64,000 nt of DNA, taken from positions 5,172,754 to 5,236,753 of the forward strand of contig JAJEKV010000070.1 of assembly GCA_021234155.1 (NCBI GenBank). The letters are read 5' to 3'. The position numbers and the translations under genes were made by a program. This DNA is from Isoetes taiwanensis. Lineage: Eukaryota; Streptophyta; Lycopodiopsida; Isoetales; Isoetaceae. The notes below the pieces were generated by a model, which did not search any database, was not told the origin of the DNA, and saw nothing but the letters and a program-made list of their open reading frames with translations. Positions 12,681 through 23,056 of this stretch are shown piece by piece; the first letter of the stretch is position 1; the number at the start of each line of letters is the position of its first letter.

Positions 12681-13239
12681 TCTTCTTGTGGTAGAGGTCA
12701 TTTCACTCTTTTGTTTGCTTTATCAATCTTACTTTTTCTATAGCAACCGACCGACGTATATCTAACCACCAGTGGCAGCTTCATATTATGGAACATGTTG
12801 ATCCTAAACCTGGCATGTAGATCAAACCTCAGTGGATTTTATGGTTAGAACCTTCAGGTTGCTTAAGGCAACCAACCCTTATGCAAAATTTGCAAAAAAG
12901 TATAAATCACATTAGGATGCCTAAAGCAAAATGAGACAGTTGCACTCATATCTCAATATCCCTTGATTAGTCGTTATATAACGAGACCTATACTCGAAGT
13001 AGGGTACTTCAACATAGGATTCAACGATCAGATAGAAGAACTGAGCTTCGAGAGGGTGGGCATTAGCGTAGGACCCCTTGGAGGAGGGTTGCCAAGAAAG
13101 ACTGCCTTGAAAAAACAACCATTGCTGGCCTTTTTAACTTGACCTCATTTCCTTACACTAATGACATTTTGACACATAGCATGTAATGACACTGTAGTAA
13201 GTCTTATGGATAAGTGTGGCGTGGTGATATAGTTGTGCA
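12681..13239 (+). repeat. Dispersed repeat fragment, no gene seen
   Basis: The stretch 12,810-12,950 matches 42,945-43,060 in the same orientation (CCTCAGTGG, then CCTAAAGCAAAATGAGACAG). The remainder up to the element A terminal repeat is unrecognised. Confidence 0.6.
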
Positions 13240-14194
13240 TGCAATATTAGCTTAAAAAAAACCTCACACCAGTTCCAAAAACTATACTTCCTTAAAAAAC
13301 AACCATTTAGAAACTACACTTACTTATAAACCACGCCTCAAAAAACTATATACTTTCCTAAAAAACAGCTACTTAAAGACTACATCTGCTTATTATTCAC
13401 ATCTCAAAAAAACCATACTTCTTTAATAAAAAACAGTTACTAGAAACTACACATAGTTATAAATTACAACTCAAAAAAAACTATACTTACTTAAGAAATA
13501 GCTACTTGAAAACCATGTCTAGTCGTAAACCACACCACTTTAGAAAACCATATTTCTTTACACCTAATTATATAAACCACACCTCCAAAAAACCATATTT
13601 CCTTAAAAATAGCTTCTTAAAAACTACACCTAGTTATAAACTACACCACTTCAGAAAACTATACTTCATTAGAAAACAACCACTTAAGAACTACACCCAC
13701 TTATAAACCACACCTCAAAAACCCATGCTTCTTTCTAAAACAGCTGCTTAAAAACTATACTCACTTATAAACCACACCTCAAAAAACAACACCTAGACTT
13801 AAAAAATCATATCACTTCAGAAAACTATACTTCCTTAGAAAACAGCTACTTAAAAACTACACCTACTTATAAACGACACCTTAAAAAACCATATTTTCTT
13901 AAAAAATAGCTACTTAAAAACAACACCTTATTATAAACCACACCTCAGAAAACAACGTCCTCTTAAAAACTACTCATCTTTGAAAAAAAAACTACACTTC
14001 CGCAAAATGAAACCACACCTAAAAAAAAACCACACCTTAAAACAAAAAAGCTATAGCTCCTTAAAAAAAATCTACATCGTCTTCTTAATAAACCACACCT
14101 CCACATAACCACATGTAGAGTTTTTTGAACAACAACATGTGGTTTTTCTTTTACTGTTGTTTTTAAGTGTGGACCCAGAATTGGGGTGGTAGTG
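13240..14194 (+). repeat. Element A left TIR made of AC-rich ~65-bp tandem units
   Basis: About 12-14 degenerate units built from AAAAACTACACCTACTTATA, AACCACACCTCAAAAAACC and ATACTTCCTTAAAAAACAGC. The top strand is almost free of G. The last ~130 bp (CCACATAACCACATGTAGAG onwards) are unique and end with GGGGTGGTAGTG at 14,183-14,194. The inverted counterpart is 21,998-22,950. Confidence 0.85.
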
Positions 14195-15075
14195 CAAGAC
14201 ATTGCAACTCTCGGACTCTAGAGGTAGAAGCATTTCTGGCCGGGGGGTCCTGGTAGGAACCAACCCAAACACGGCTGCCACCGTCTATTGTCTTCATGGC
14301 GGATAGGCACTCATTGAGGCGGTCCGGCGTAATAAATATAGATATCCAGTAAAGCTGCTGGTCCGTCATCGTGCTAAGCTGGTCAAGGAATTTTTGATAA
14401 TCTTCCTTTGCCCATTTCTTTGTATATCTGAAGTCGCAACCAATGAAGCAGGCAGAAGTGTTCACCACGTCTACGCACAAACCTAATGGACTGACGTGGA
14501 AACACTTGAACGGTTTGCCCCCCTCCTCAACTGGCCCAAGACGATATTTGTCTACTTTGTCGTAGAGGGACAAAAGCTTTCCTTCTCCATCTCTTTGCGT
14601 CCTTCTGCCCATCCCTTGATACTACTGGCGAACATAAGCATTAAATTCTCTGTGAATATGGGATGAGCTTGCCTCAAGGTAGCCATGTCTTGAAATGGTA
14701 GTTTTTTCATTTCCTTCATGTATCTGACAAGCGCCCGCTCCATTGTTCCAATCTTCATCAGCTCTAGGGCTCTGACTTTCATGGTACGTCTTCCAGTATA
14801 ATCCTTGCTTCCTTTCAGGCCTTGATCTCCTTCATCAGCCTCTGCAGATCTAGAGGATGCATGGACTTCAATGGGCGACATGAATTGTTGGTGAAAAGTC
14901 TGAGCCTATCTTTCATTTCAATTTTTTCTCCCTTCTCATCCTTCAAACGGTCTTCGTAAAATAACTGGGCAATTTTGGTGCACATTGACCACGTTTCGTC
15001 ATCCAGATATACAAAGTAGTCGTAGTCACGCATAGTTGCCTTTTTAATTGTTTGCAGCGCCACAGCCACCCAATC

Positions 15076-15350
15076 CTACATGACACAGAAGGCATTAGAT
15101 AAGGCCCATACACATTAGCCAAATTTGCCTGAACGAGCAGTGCCAAATTGGGCGCCCGCCCAATTTCAGACTGTCCGACACTGAACTCAAATTGGGCGGG
15201 CGCCCAATTTGAGTTCAGTGTTGGCTCCTTTAAGCGTTGAGCAAATTGGTACCCATAATTTGAGTTGATTAACGATACGAAATTGGCGCCCAATTTGGCA
15301 ACCTTCTTTGGATAGCACGGTATCAAAAATAATGGTTGAAGAGCACTCAC
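15076..15350 (-). other. Intron of the ParB-like gene holding three palindromes
   Basis: Donor GTGAGT at 15,350-15,345 and acceptor TGTAG ending at 15,076 (minus-strand reading) delimit 275 nt. The flanking frames read ...HRPMELYS and DWVAVALQTI.... The intron holds palindromes at 15,145-15,166, 15,181-15,218 (18-bp perfect arms) and 15,280-15,296. Confidence 0.6.
15145..15296. repeat. Element A palindromes, intronic cluster
   Basis: Three members of a family with arms AAATTGGGCG and CGCCCAATTT around a 2-nt GC centre. At 15,181-15,218 the arms extend to 18 bp (CTGAACTC added outside and its complement at the other end). The member at 15,280-15,296 is shortened. Confidence 0.9.
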
Positions 15351-16478
15351 GAATAAAGCTCCATCGGCCGGTGCCCGCGTTTCCCCTTCTTAGGCTTCCC
15401 GGTAGAATGCCCACTTGGTTTCAAAGGCTGGCCAATTTCTTCAAAGAATACTTCTTGAATAGTCTTCTTGTTATGTCATTATTCTCCGGGTGACATTAGC
15501 GTTACTCAATTCTTTGTGAGATTTCCTGCCAAAGCCTTTCGGCATTTTCTTTTGGCATAGAAAAAGAATATTAGTTCTGCCAAGTGCATTCTTTCAGGAG
15601 GCCATGCCAAAGCTTGTGTGACAAGCAGTTGAGCAACCGTGGTCGTATGGTTGCCATTGACAATCCAAAATTCTGCATTTTGCAGCTCTTCTGCCTCCTT
15701 CCACTTAATTGCTCACCCTGTCTGTGGATCGAATGGTACGACATCAGCACAGGGAGGGTGCATCTGATGGCTGATAAACGATTCATACAGAATGTCCAAG
15801 TGCTCTGGACTTATGACCCTACAAGTCATATTTGCCGGGGCTTTGTGCATCTTGAACACATTGATTTCAATCTCGAAGCCCACCCCCAGAGGGTAGATTC
15901 TCTCCCTGTGCTTGATGCTTGCAATGGCGCTCTGTGACAACTCATGTCTGCTCTCCTGTGTGACGTCGCCACCAGATGGAGTGTATTTCACGATCTGCCG
16001 GCTAGTCTCCCGTTCTTCAGTTGAAGAAGCAGACAAAGACTCCCTCACCGAACTATTTGGGCTCTCTGGTGAGATGTCCCGCTTGTGCCTCTTGGAGGAC
16101 GGACCAGCTACATGTTGTCCTCTGCGCTTATTCAGACGATTGTTCCCCTTCTGCACTGACCTGGGGCGACCTTGTTGTTCTCGACATTCCACCCAATACA
16201 AGTTTAGGGGCAGCTTTACTGGGAATAGCAGGAGCAGGTGTCCTCGCCTTCTTTGCTGTTGTCGGTGTTTCCATGGGCGCTTGCGCTTGCGCTTGTGCTG
16301 TCTCACCCTTCTTTGGACCGTATCTAGACTTAAGCCACTTAGTATCGTATACTTTGGGTTGGTTTTTGCCTTGATACTCCGTAAACAGTGCTTTCGACCT
16401 GTTCTGTTTGTGTTCTAATATCCACTGCCTGACAGCGTAGTAGCCATCCAAGATATCAGTATTTGATGCTCGAGCGCT

Positions 16479-16481
16479 CTA
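16479..16481 (-). other. In-frame TAG in the H3-mimic gene
   Basis: The frame reads ...VLDSYES, TAG, then SARASNTDILDGYYAVRQW with no shift, and stays open to about 16,128. A single substitution is the simplest reading. The following base is A, not a known leaky context. Confidence 0.7.
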
Positions 16482-17021
16482 ACTTTCATATGAGTCTAGC
16501 ACCCATCCTCTATGAGTGCAAGATTGTGGGCTTTCATTTATACTTGCCTGCATCATACATGGCTCGTAGCTAGAAAGTGGAACCTTATAACGGACGAAAG
16601 CCCGATCTATGGTGTCTTCAACATCGATCTGGAAGTCATCATTGTTATCAGGCGAGACCTCCATGTCGATGACGATACCCGCCGAGTTCATTTTTCGTGT
16701 CCCTTTCTTGCCAAAAAAAAACAAAGGATCCTTGAGGTGGTTTGTCTGGGACCGAGGGTGAATATTCCCTATCTCTATGCACCAGTTCCATTCCTCAGCA
16801 ACCGTCAAAACTTCATGGGGCACTACAGTGATGCCAGCAAACAGTTCTTTCTCATCTTCTGTTCTTGCTTCCTCTCTTGCTACAGCCTCTGCAAATCTGG
16901 GTGCGGGACCAGGAACTCGAGCAGTCTGCTTTGTTCGTGCCATAATTCCTACACAACGGAAAGTAGTGTTAGAACACGGACCCAGCAAAATTTCCCAGGG
17001 AATTTAGACTCTGCCGAGGTG

Positions 17022-17430
17022 AAATTGGGCGTCCGCCCAATTTCCCTCGCTGGGCCATGGTGAAACTATTAACACTCATGGTGAGACTTGGGGCTGAAGA
17101 GATGGTTGCATCATAGAGGCCAAATTGGACGCCCGCCCAATTGGGACGGAAGGGATCCCTTTACACACCAAATTGGGCGCCCGCCCAATTTGCTCCTGCC
17201 CAAGTCTTCAGTCGAAGGAAGTCGTGGTCTCCTTTGAATAAATTGGGCGTCCCCAATTTAGTGCGAGGGAGAAGTTCGTTCAATGGCCCATGAGTGAAGT
17301 TGAAAGTAGTAAGGATACCCCTCGAATAAATTGGGCGGGCGCCCAATTTATTGGAAGGGTAGCCTTCTGGAGAAAAAGGCCAATGTTGTGCAAAATCAGG
17401 CCCCTCAGGGAAGCAATTGGGTGCCCAATG
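17022..17430. repeat. Element A palindromes, cluster upstream of H3-mimic gene
   Basis: Members at 17,022-17,043, 17,121-17,143, 17,169-17,192, 17,240-17,259, 17,325-17,352 and a decayed one near 17,414. Most keep arms AAATTGGGCG and CGCCCAATTT. The member at 17,325-17,352 has 13-bp perfect arms. All lie in the leader or promoter side of the minus-strand gene. Confidence 0.85.
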
Positions 17431-18473
17431 AAGTTTTGCACACAGATATGCATTTGTCTGGACCAGTGAGGCATCTAGAAGAGGTTAATTTGTCAGCCAC
17501 ATCCCAATTTCCTCAAAGCAAGGGTGGGATACCCTGAGGTTTATGATATGGCATACTCAATCAGGCAGGCGCTCAGAGATACTGCCAAGTTTATATTAAG
17601 ATAGTAGTGCAGCTTACCTTTGCCTCCTGTGGTGGGGCGAGATGCCATCAACTGGTAAGATTCCTTGGTGTACAGGGGTTCCAAGGCGATAGGACAATCA
17701 ACAGAGGAAGGCGCCAACAGCAAGGCGACAAGCGGCTGAGAAATACCAGGCGCCAAGAGCTCGATCCGAAGCCGACAGCTGGTTCGGGAGTATAGGGCGC
17801 CGACAAGATAGGGACGAGAATGAGTTTGGTGGATAAAAAATATGAAGGCGACAGTGTTAAGTGGAGCAGAAAACGCCAAGGAAGCACAGAATTTTCTAAA
17901 ACTGCAGTCGAGGAGAATGAAGGGCTTTTAAAGGGGTATGGACCGTTCATGCACGCAAGACAAGTCCTTTTCAAATAAAAATGGACCGTTGAAGGGTTCG
18001 AGTGTGAGGAAGTAAATGTGGACCTCATTATTAAATGCACAGAGATTTTGAATTTCAAATCCGTCATTTAAAGCCCGCCCAACTTTAATTTTAATCATGC
18101 ACGTGTCGCACGCATTTTAGGCAGGAATATATGTTTAAAAGTTCGGGGCGGGACATATTACTTCGAAATTAGGGGGGACATATAACTTCAAAAATAGGCA
18201 GAAAAGTACATTCAAATTTTGGGGGGAATTTGTGTTTAAATGTAAATGCGCATCAAACCTTTTGATTTTTTAGCACTGCTCTGTTCGGCTACTCTCTTTT
18301 CTTCAAGACGCAAACATCTTCAGCGCTTCATACTCATGGCGACAAAATCTCCAAAGGTTTGTGCTGCTCCACAGTTTGTACTCGCCATAGCTCGATGTGT
18401 AATTGCCATGAAACTAATTTGAAAGGATGTGTGTGTCCTCTTCATTCACGCCTTTTCATTCACACCTCTTCAT
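17431..18473. other. Spacer between the two element A genes
   Basis: No gene recognised. Near 18,130-18,240 short repeats of the type GGGGGACATATAACTTC occur. On the plus strand an ATG at 18,336 reads MATKSPK before a GTTTGT, which could be a small first exon, but nothing supports it downstream. Around 18,440-18,480 a TTCATTCACGCC word is repeated three times. Confidence 0.5.
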
Positions 18474-20800
18474 TCACGCCTTTTCAATGGCACCTGTTGA
18501 TTCACTAGGATATCCAACTGGCATCATGGGCTTCCCGTCCTCTTTTTCTTTCCACATCTTTATTCCACCAGCAGGCAACCAATCCAAGTAAGTGGGTCGA
18601 GTTTTGTAATACATGACTGGCCAATCACCATTCATAGCGAATCTGAAAGTTAGAGGGGTGGTATGACCTGTCAATCTATCAGCCCCACAAAACCCTTCTA
18701 ATCCAGAACTTTGTCAACAACATAGGGCACATGTGTATTCAAGTTGCATTTGTGGAATTCATATAGTAGTTCTGGCATTGTGAGCACCTCAGCCTTCTTT
18801 AAATATGTGGAGAAGTTACCAAACAAGGCATCGATATCATCATGTGTATGACCGGGCATCATGAACCCTAGCTCAATCTCTTCAAACACACCAAGATATA
18901 CTAGGTAAGAAAGATAGGAGAAGACATACCTATTCTTGTTCTGTCCAGATGCGTTGTCCAGCTGCAAATAAAGTATCTTGGGCAGAGGCTTCAATGATGG
19001 TCCCTCTACCTGTGGCAAATTAGTAGGTATGCTACTATTGGATAGTGACAACTTTGACTCCAAGGCCGTGGTGTCGCAAGGAGGACACCCATTTTGGAGC
19101 AGATGATTCAGGCACTAACAGGTGGCCTCCTGCATACTCGTGCCCCATCTCTAATCTCTTCAAGATGCTATTCAAGGAACCTACATGGAAGTTAGAGTCA
19201 TCTGGCCATAAGTCCAGGGCAAAGTTTCCATAGCTTCCATTTCCATGACCATGAGTCAGTGCACCAGTCAATGACATTTTGAGCTTGTCAAGTCTCTAGA
19301 GAGACTTCACAGATTGTTGCAATTTCGAAATCATTGTTTTCGCTTGATCCATTTTGTCGTGAATAATACAAAGATATTGGTCGAGATACCTGTGGGAGTA
19401 TAATCTCCATGACCAGTACTGTGTGCGACACGAGGCCTGCTCTAGTCTATGCGCTCTTCTTTCATCATGTAGCATCTTCCTCTCTCCTTCATCTTTGGTC
19501 TTCAGTAACTTTGTACGGATCACCTCGCACGTATCGCATTTGGAGAATGCAATTTTCTTTGCCATACTGACATCCCGGAAGCTACGCCTCCACGTTCTAT
19601 GAAACTTCTAGAATGCTGGACTTTGTAAACATTGCAGGCAACTTCCTGACGTTCTCTCTTATCCCCTCCTCGTTTCTCCTGCTGCGGTGGGGCAAAGATT
19701 CACAGTTTTCCCTTACAAACATGGAAAGCACGGCCTCACATGCCAATGTCGAGGAGCGATGCTTCAAGGTGCCACAGTTACCATGTTCGGCCTTGCGTGC
19801 ACCCTCAAGGAATTGGGCCTTCCATTTCAGATATGCCGACTTTGAGATCCCGAGACCAAGGTACCACGCACTTTCGCAAACGAGATTCCCTTGCAGCACT
19901 AGTCATCCCACTCTTCGACCTTTCATGTTGTTGCCGAACATGTCATAAACAAAAGTAACCCTATCACTAGATTTCATGGCAAGGAATTCCTTTCGCATGT
20001 TAACTTGATTCATAGAGAACTTGACGCAACACCCATTCTTGCAGCACAAGGTCCTCCTGTAACTGAGGATAGCATTCTGAGTGGTGAGACGAGCAAGCTT
20101 TGGTGGCCTTACAACCTTCCTGGGCTGTCGGGAATGAAAAGTGTAATGTCGTTTCTCATAATTTGGATGCTTCTGATGCTCTGAGCTGCCCTGGCTGGAC
20201 ACTATATCTGCATTCTGTTGCGGTGCTGCAGTCAATATCTCCGAGACCTTCATTCCATCAACACAGACGAGGTCATTGTTCCATCTCACGAGCATCCCCG
20301 GTTTCGACAACTGCAAGCAACCCTGGCAACGGATGTTCACTTCAGAAACGGGAGGGAAACCTTCAGTTACAGATACTCCCACAAACTTGAAACCCATAAA
20401 CTGGTCACAAACTGCATCATCGGGGCCAGTGAATGATATGAATCCCTTTCCGGCGATAATGAAGTCGCAAGAGTGCCATATCTCACAATCCTTTTCAAGA
20501 AGGGTATATCTTGTCAGCGGTTGTGTCTTCTTTCCCACCTCTGTCCGCTGTCTTTTGCTGGGGACGTCATTAGCAGACGACTCACGAGCATCTTCACTTC
20601 TCCAGAGAACGAATGAGCCCCCGCTTCGCAAGCATCGTGTTTTGCATCCGAGTTGGCCAAGGAAGGGTATGGTGGCCTTCGATCACTTCCTCCACACCTA
20701 CGCTCACTACTCCATTCGGTATTTCTTTGAAGTGGCATTGTGTCATTTGCCCCACAACTGCTTTTGCTACTAGATGTTCATTAAGGAAGAGATACACAAC
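18474..20800 (-). pseudogene. DUF7869-type transposase of element A (decayed)
   Basis: The exon begins at 20,800 after acceptor TTGTGTAG. The first part (VAKAVVG..., GHHTLPWPT...) resembles the DUF8039-like module found in plant transposon proteins. Then come a basic linker (SRQPRKVVRPPK), a CCKNGCC cluster with YDMFG (about 19,930-20,050), an HTH-like segment (GNLVCESAWYLGLGISKSAY) and the DUF7869 core: FSKCDTC (19,540 region), IIHDKMDQAKT (about 19,345-19,368), LTHGHGNGSYG, LYLQLDNASGQNKNRYVF (about 18,951) and PGHTHDDIDALFG (about 18,840). The three acidic blocks are the presumed catalytic triad of an integrase-like fold. Lesions: TGA at 19,903-19,905, TAG at 19,296-19,298, and frame changes near 20,610, 19,605, 19,045 and 18,690. 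Family assignment is from motif memory and should be searched. Confidence 0.75.
19903..19905 (-). other. In-frame TGA followed by CTAG in the transposase gene
   Basis: Both sides stay in one frame: ...MKGRRVG, TGA, LVLQGNLVC.... The next four bases are CTAG, the context known to favour stop readthrough in other eukaryotes. Other lesions in the same gene make simple decay at least as likely. Confidence 0.6.
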
Positions 20801-20897
20801 CTACACAAGGATTTCAGTAGTGTTAAAATCGAGTAAGGAAGACGAGAAAGCAATGCAAAGGACATGGGGGGAGGGCCATTCAATGGTTACACGGACA

Positions 20898-21376
20898 ATG
20901 AAATTGGGCGGGTGCCCATTTTTACATATGAGGTCCTTAGATTCCCCTTGTTGCAAATGGGCGGACGCCCAATTTGAACCGAATGAGGCTCTTGTATAAC
21001 GTTAGTATTGATGCAAAAGGTGTCACCGGGTGGCAACGAAAAGTTCTCGCTCTGAACATGCCATGATCGCGGACAAATTGGGCGCCCTCCCAATTTGGCC
21101 GTGGTTGTAGGAGAACTTTAAAGAGGGTAGAGACTTGGAAGGTCATGTTCGAGCTCCCCTGGATTTAGCACATCACGAGAAAAGCACATTCGAGTGACAG
21201 AGACTAGTAAAACGAGTTGGGGACCCGCCCAATTTGGCCACGTTGGGAGCTTGTTCCAATGTCGGAAAAGGCACAATAGGCACAACTTGAGATACAGTTT
21301 GCCCACCCGGCCAATTTCACCTATGACCTATCTCGGGCTTTCATGGGAACAAACCGGGCGTCACCAATTTGTCCCT
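20898..21376. repeat. Element A palindromes, cluster upstream of transposase
   Basis: Members near 20,900-20,920, 20,954-20,976, 21,074-21,096, 21,215-21,236, 21,301-21,317 and 21,355-21,372 share the AATTGGGCG...CGCCCAATT plan, mostly with one or more arm mismatches. They fill the upstream side of the minus-strand transposase gene. Confidence 0.75.
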
Positions 21377-21997
21377 CTGTAGATGAACCCAACGAGGCGG
21401 ACACTAAAAGAACCCCCTTCGATTGAAGGGGGGAGGGTTGGACTGCACACCTCAGTGGAATTATCATTGAGCTACTAGAACAAAAACAATCGAGCATTGG
21501 AAGGGCCTGACTGCAAACAAGGGTGGACTTATTAGGGAGGTTCTTGGGGACAAACAAACAAGCATGGAGAAAATAGCAAACACACATTCCCTGCACACCA
21601 ATTTCAGGAAAAGGAAGGACTGCATCGAAACTTAGAGTATATGTAAATGTGACAGTAGCTGTCAAAGTCCAAACTTCATAACTGTGACCGAACTACCACC
21701 CCAGTTCTTCTTCGTTACAAGCCAAAAATTTGTAAAGGCGTGAGTGATGCCCGGGGGATGCACTTATACATAAGGGGGGTATGGCATCTGCGTTCGGAGG
21801 GTAGCAAAAAACCCCCCTTGTATACACAATTTTAAAAGGCAATTTGACCCCTCTGTGTATAGATATTGCTCCAAATCAGTGCCTAAAAACACCCCTAACC
21901 CCTAAGTATACGTACGCAAATGGTCCAAAAAACACCCCTCCGTTGAACTCTCATGGGTTATACGCTGATCAAAGGTGAATCCCCCGGGGAATGATGA
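21377..21997. other. Element A interior between transposase and right TIR
   Basis: No gene seen. The segment GAACTACCACCCCAGTTC near 21,686-21,705 echoes the TIR inner-edge motif 300 bp inside it. Near 21,760-21,920 there are C-run words (ACCCCCC, ACACCCCT). Confidence 0.5.
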
Positions 21998-22950
21998 CAC
22001 TACCACCCCAATTCTGGGACCACACCTAAAAACAACAGTAACAAAAAGACCACATGTCGTTGTTCCAAAAAATCTACATGTGGTTATGTGGAGGTGTGGT
22101 TTATTAAGGAGGCGGTGTAGTTTTTTTTATGGAGCTATAGTTTTTTTTGGAAGGTGTGGTCTTTTTGAGGTGTCGTTTTTTTAAAAGAAGTGTTGCTTAT
22201 TTTTTTGAGGGGGTGTTGTTTTTAAGAAGGTGTTGTTTTTTGAGGTGTAGTTTATAACTAGGTGTAGTTTTTAAGTGGTCGTTTTTTATGGAAGTATAGT
22301 TTTTTGAAGTGTGGTTTATAAGGAGGTATAGTTTTTAAGTGGTTGTTTTTTAAGGAAGTGTAGTTTTCTGAAGTGGTATGATTTTTTATATCGAGGTGTT
22401 GTTTTTGAGGTGTCGTTTATAAGTGGGTGTAGTTTTAAAAATAGCTGTTTTTTAAAGAAGCATGGTTTTTGAAGTGTGGTTTATAAGCGGTGTAGTTTTT
22501 TAAGTGGCTGTTTTTTAAGGAAGTATTGTTTTCCGAAGTGGTATGATTTTTTTAATCGAGGTGTTGTTTTTTGAGGTGTCGTTTATAAGTGGGTGTAGTT
22601 TTAAATAGTTGTTTTTTAAAAGTATGGTTTTTTTGAAGTGTGGTTTATAAGCGGGTGTAGTTTTTAAGTGGCTGTTTTTTAATGAAGTATGGTTTTCTGA
22701 AGTGGTGTAGTTTATAACTAGATGTAGTGTTTAAGAAGCTATTTTTAAGGAAATATGATTTTTTTTGGTGTGGTTTATACAACTAGGTATAGTTTTTTAC
22801 GTGAGCTATTTTTTAAAGTAAGTATGGTTTTTTTGAGGTGTGGTTTTAAGTAGGTGTAGTTTTTAAGTGGTCGTTTTTACGTAGTGTGGTTTCTGAGTGG
22901 CGGCGAAGTTTTACGCAGCTATTTCTTAAGGAAGTATGGTTTTTGAGGCT
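21998..22950 (-). repeat. Element A right TIR, GT-rich tandem units
   Basis: Inverted counterpart of 13,240-14,194. It begins CACTACCACCCCAATTCTGG, passes CTACATGTGGTTATGTGGAG, then becomes degenerate units of TTTTTAAGTGGCTGTTTTTT and GAAGTGTGGTTTATAAG with almost no C on the top strand. Confidence 0.85.
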
Positions 22951-23056
22951 ATTTCTTAAAAAGCACCACCACGGAATATTGTTTGTTGCTCAACTTTGGG
23001 AATGTATTGTATTGTTTTACATTCTGCGAAAAATAACTTCAATGGTTAGATCCAAC

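Larger units (their letters stand above)
14163..16943 (-). pseudogene. H3-tail-mimic, ParB-like, methylase-like gene of element A (decayed)
   Basis: Start at 16,943, eight bases after a good acceptor (TTGTGTAG ending at 16,949). The product begins MARTKQTAR, identical to histone H3 residues 1-8 after the initiator Met, then VPGPAPRF. Next come a ~270-residue region with basic stretches, an NLS-like KRHKRD, and a ParB/sulfiredoxin-like domain: SPEHLDILYESF (about 15,800), ADVVPFDP (about 15,735) and FWIVNGNHTTTVAQLL (about 15,625-15,670), where GNH fits the ParB GxHR-type motif. An exon ends at 15,351 with donor GTGAGT; the intron runs to an acceptor at 15,076. The C-terminal part to about 14,163 aligns with the methylase-like half of the 32.7-35.9 kb gene. 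In-frame TAG (16,479-16,481), TGA (15,713-15,715) and frame changes near 16,170 and 15,560 suggest decay. ParB is fairly likely; the methylase half is weaker. Confidence 0.6.
13240..22950 (-). mobile_element. Element A: ~9.7-kb DNA transposon with long TIRs
   Basis: Long inverted repeats (13,240-14,194 and 21,998-22,950) bracket two minus-strand genes, a ParB-like gene with an H3-tail N-terminus (14,163-16,943) and a DUF7869-type transposase (18,474-20,800). The TIR inner edges are near-identical inverted copies, GGACCCAGAATTGGGGTGG on the left and its complement on the right. The outer ends are blurred: GTGGTG occurs near both (about 13,220 and 22,970), but I see no convincing target duplication. 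Both genes carry stops or frame changes, so this copy looks non-autonomous now. Families of short palindromes fill its introns and gene-upstream regions. Confidence 0.75.

Noticed and set aside
15912-16418. 168-codon plus-strand frame opposite the ParB-like gene
   Set aside because: It is the antisense shadow of the minus-strand frame, which carries the recognisable motifs.
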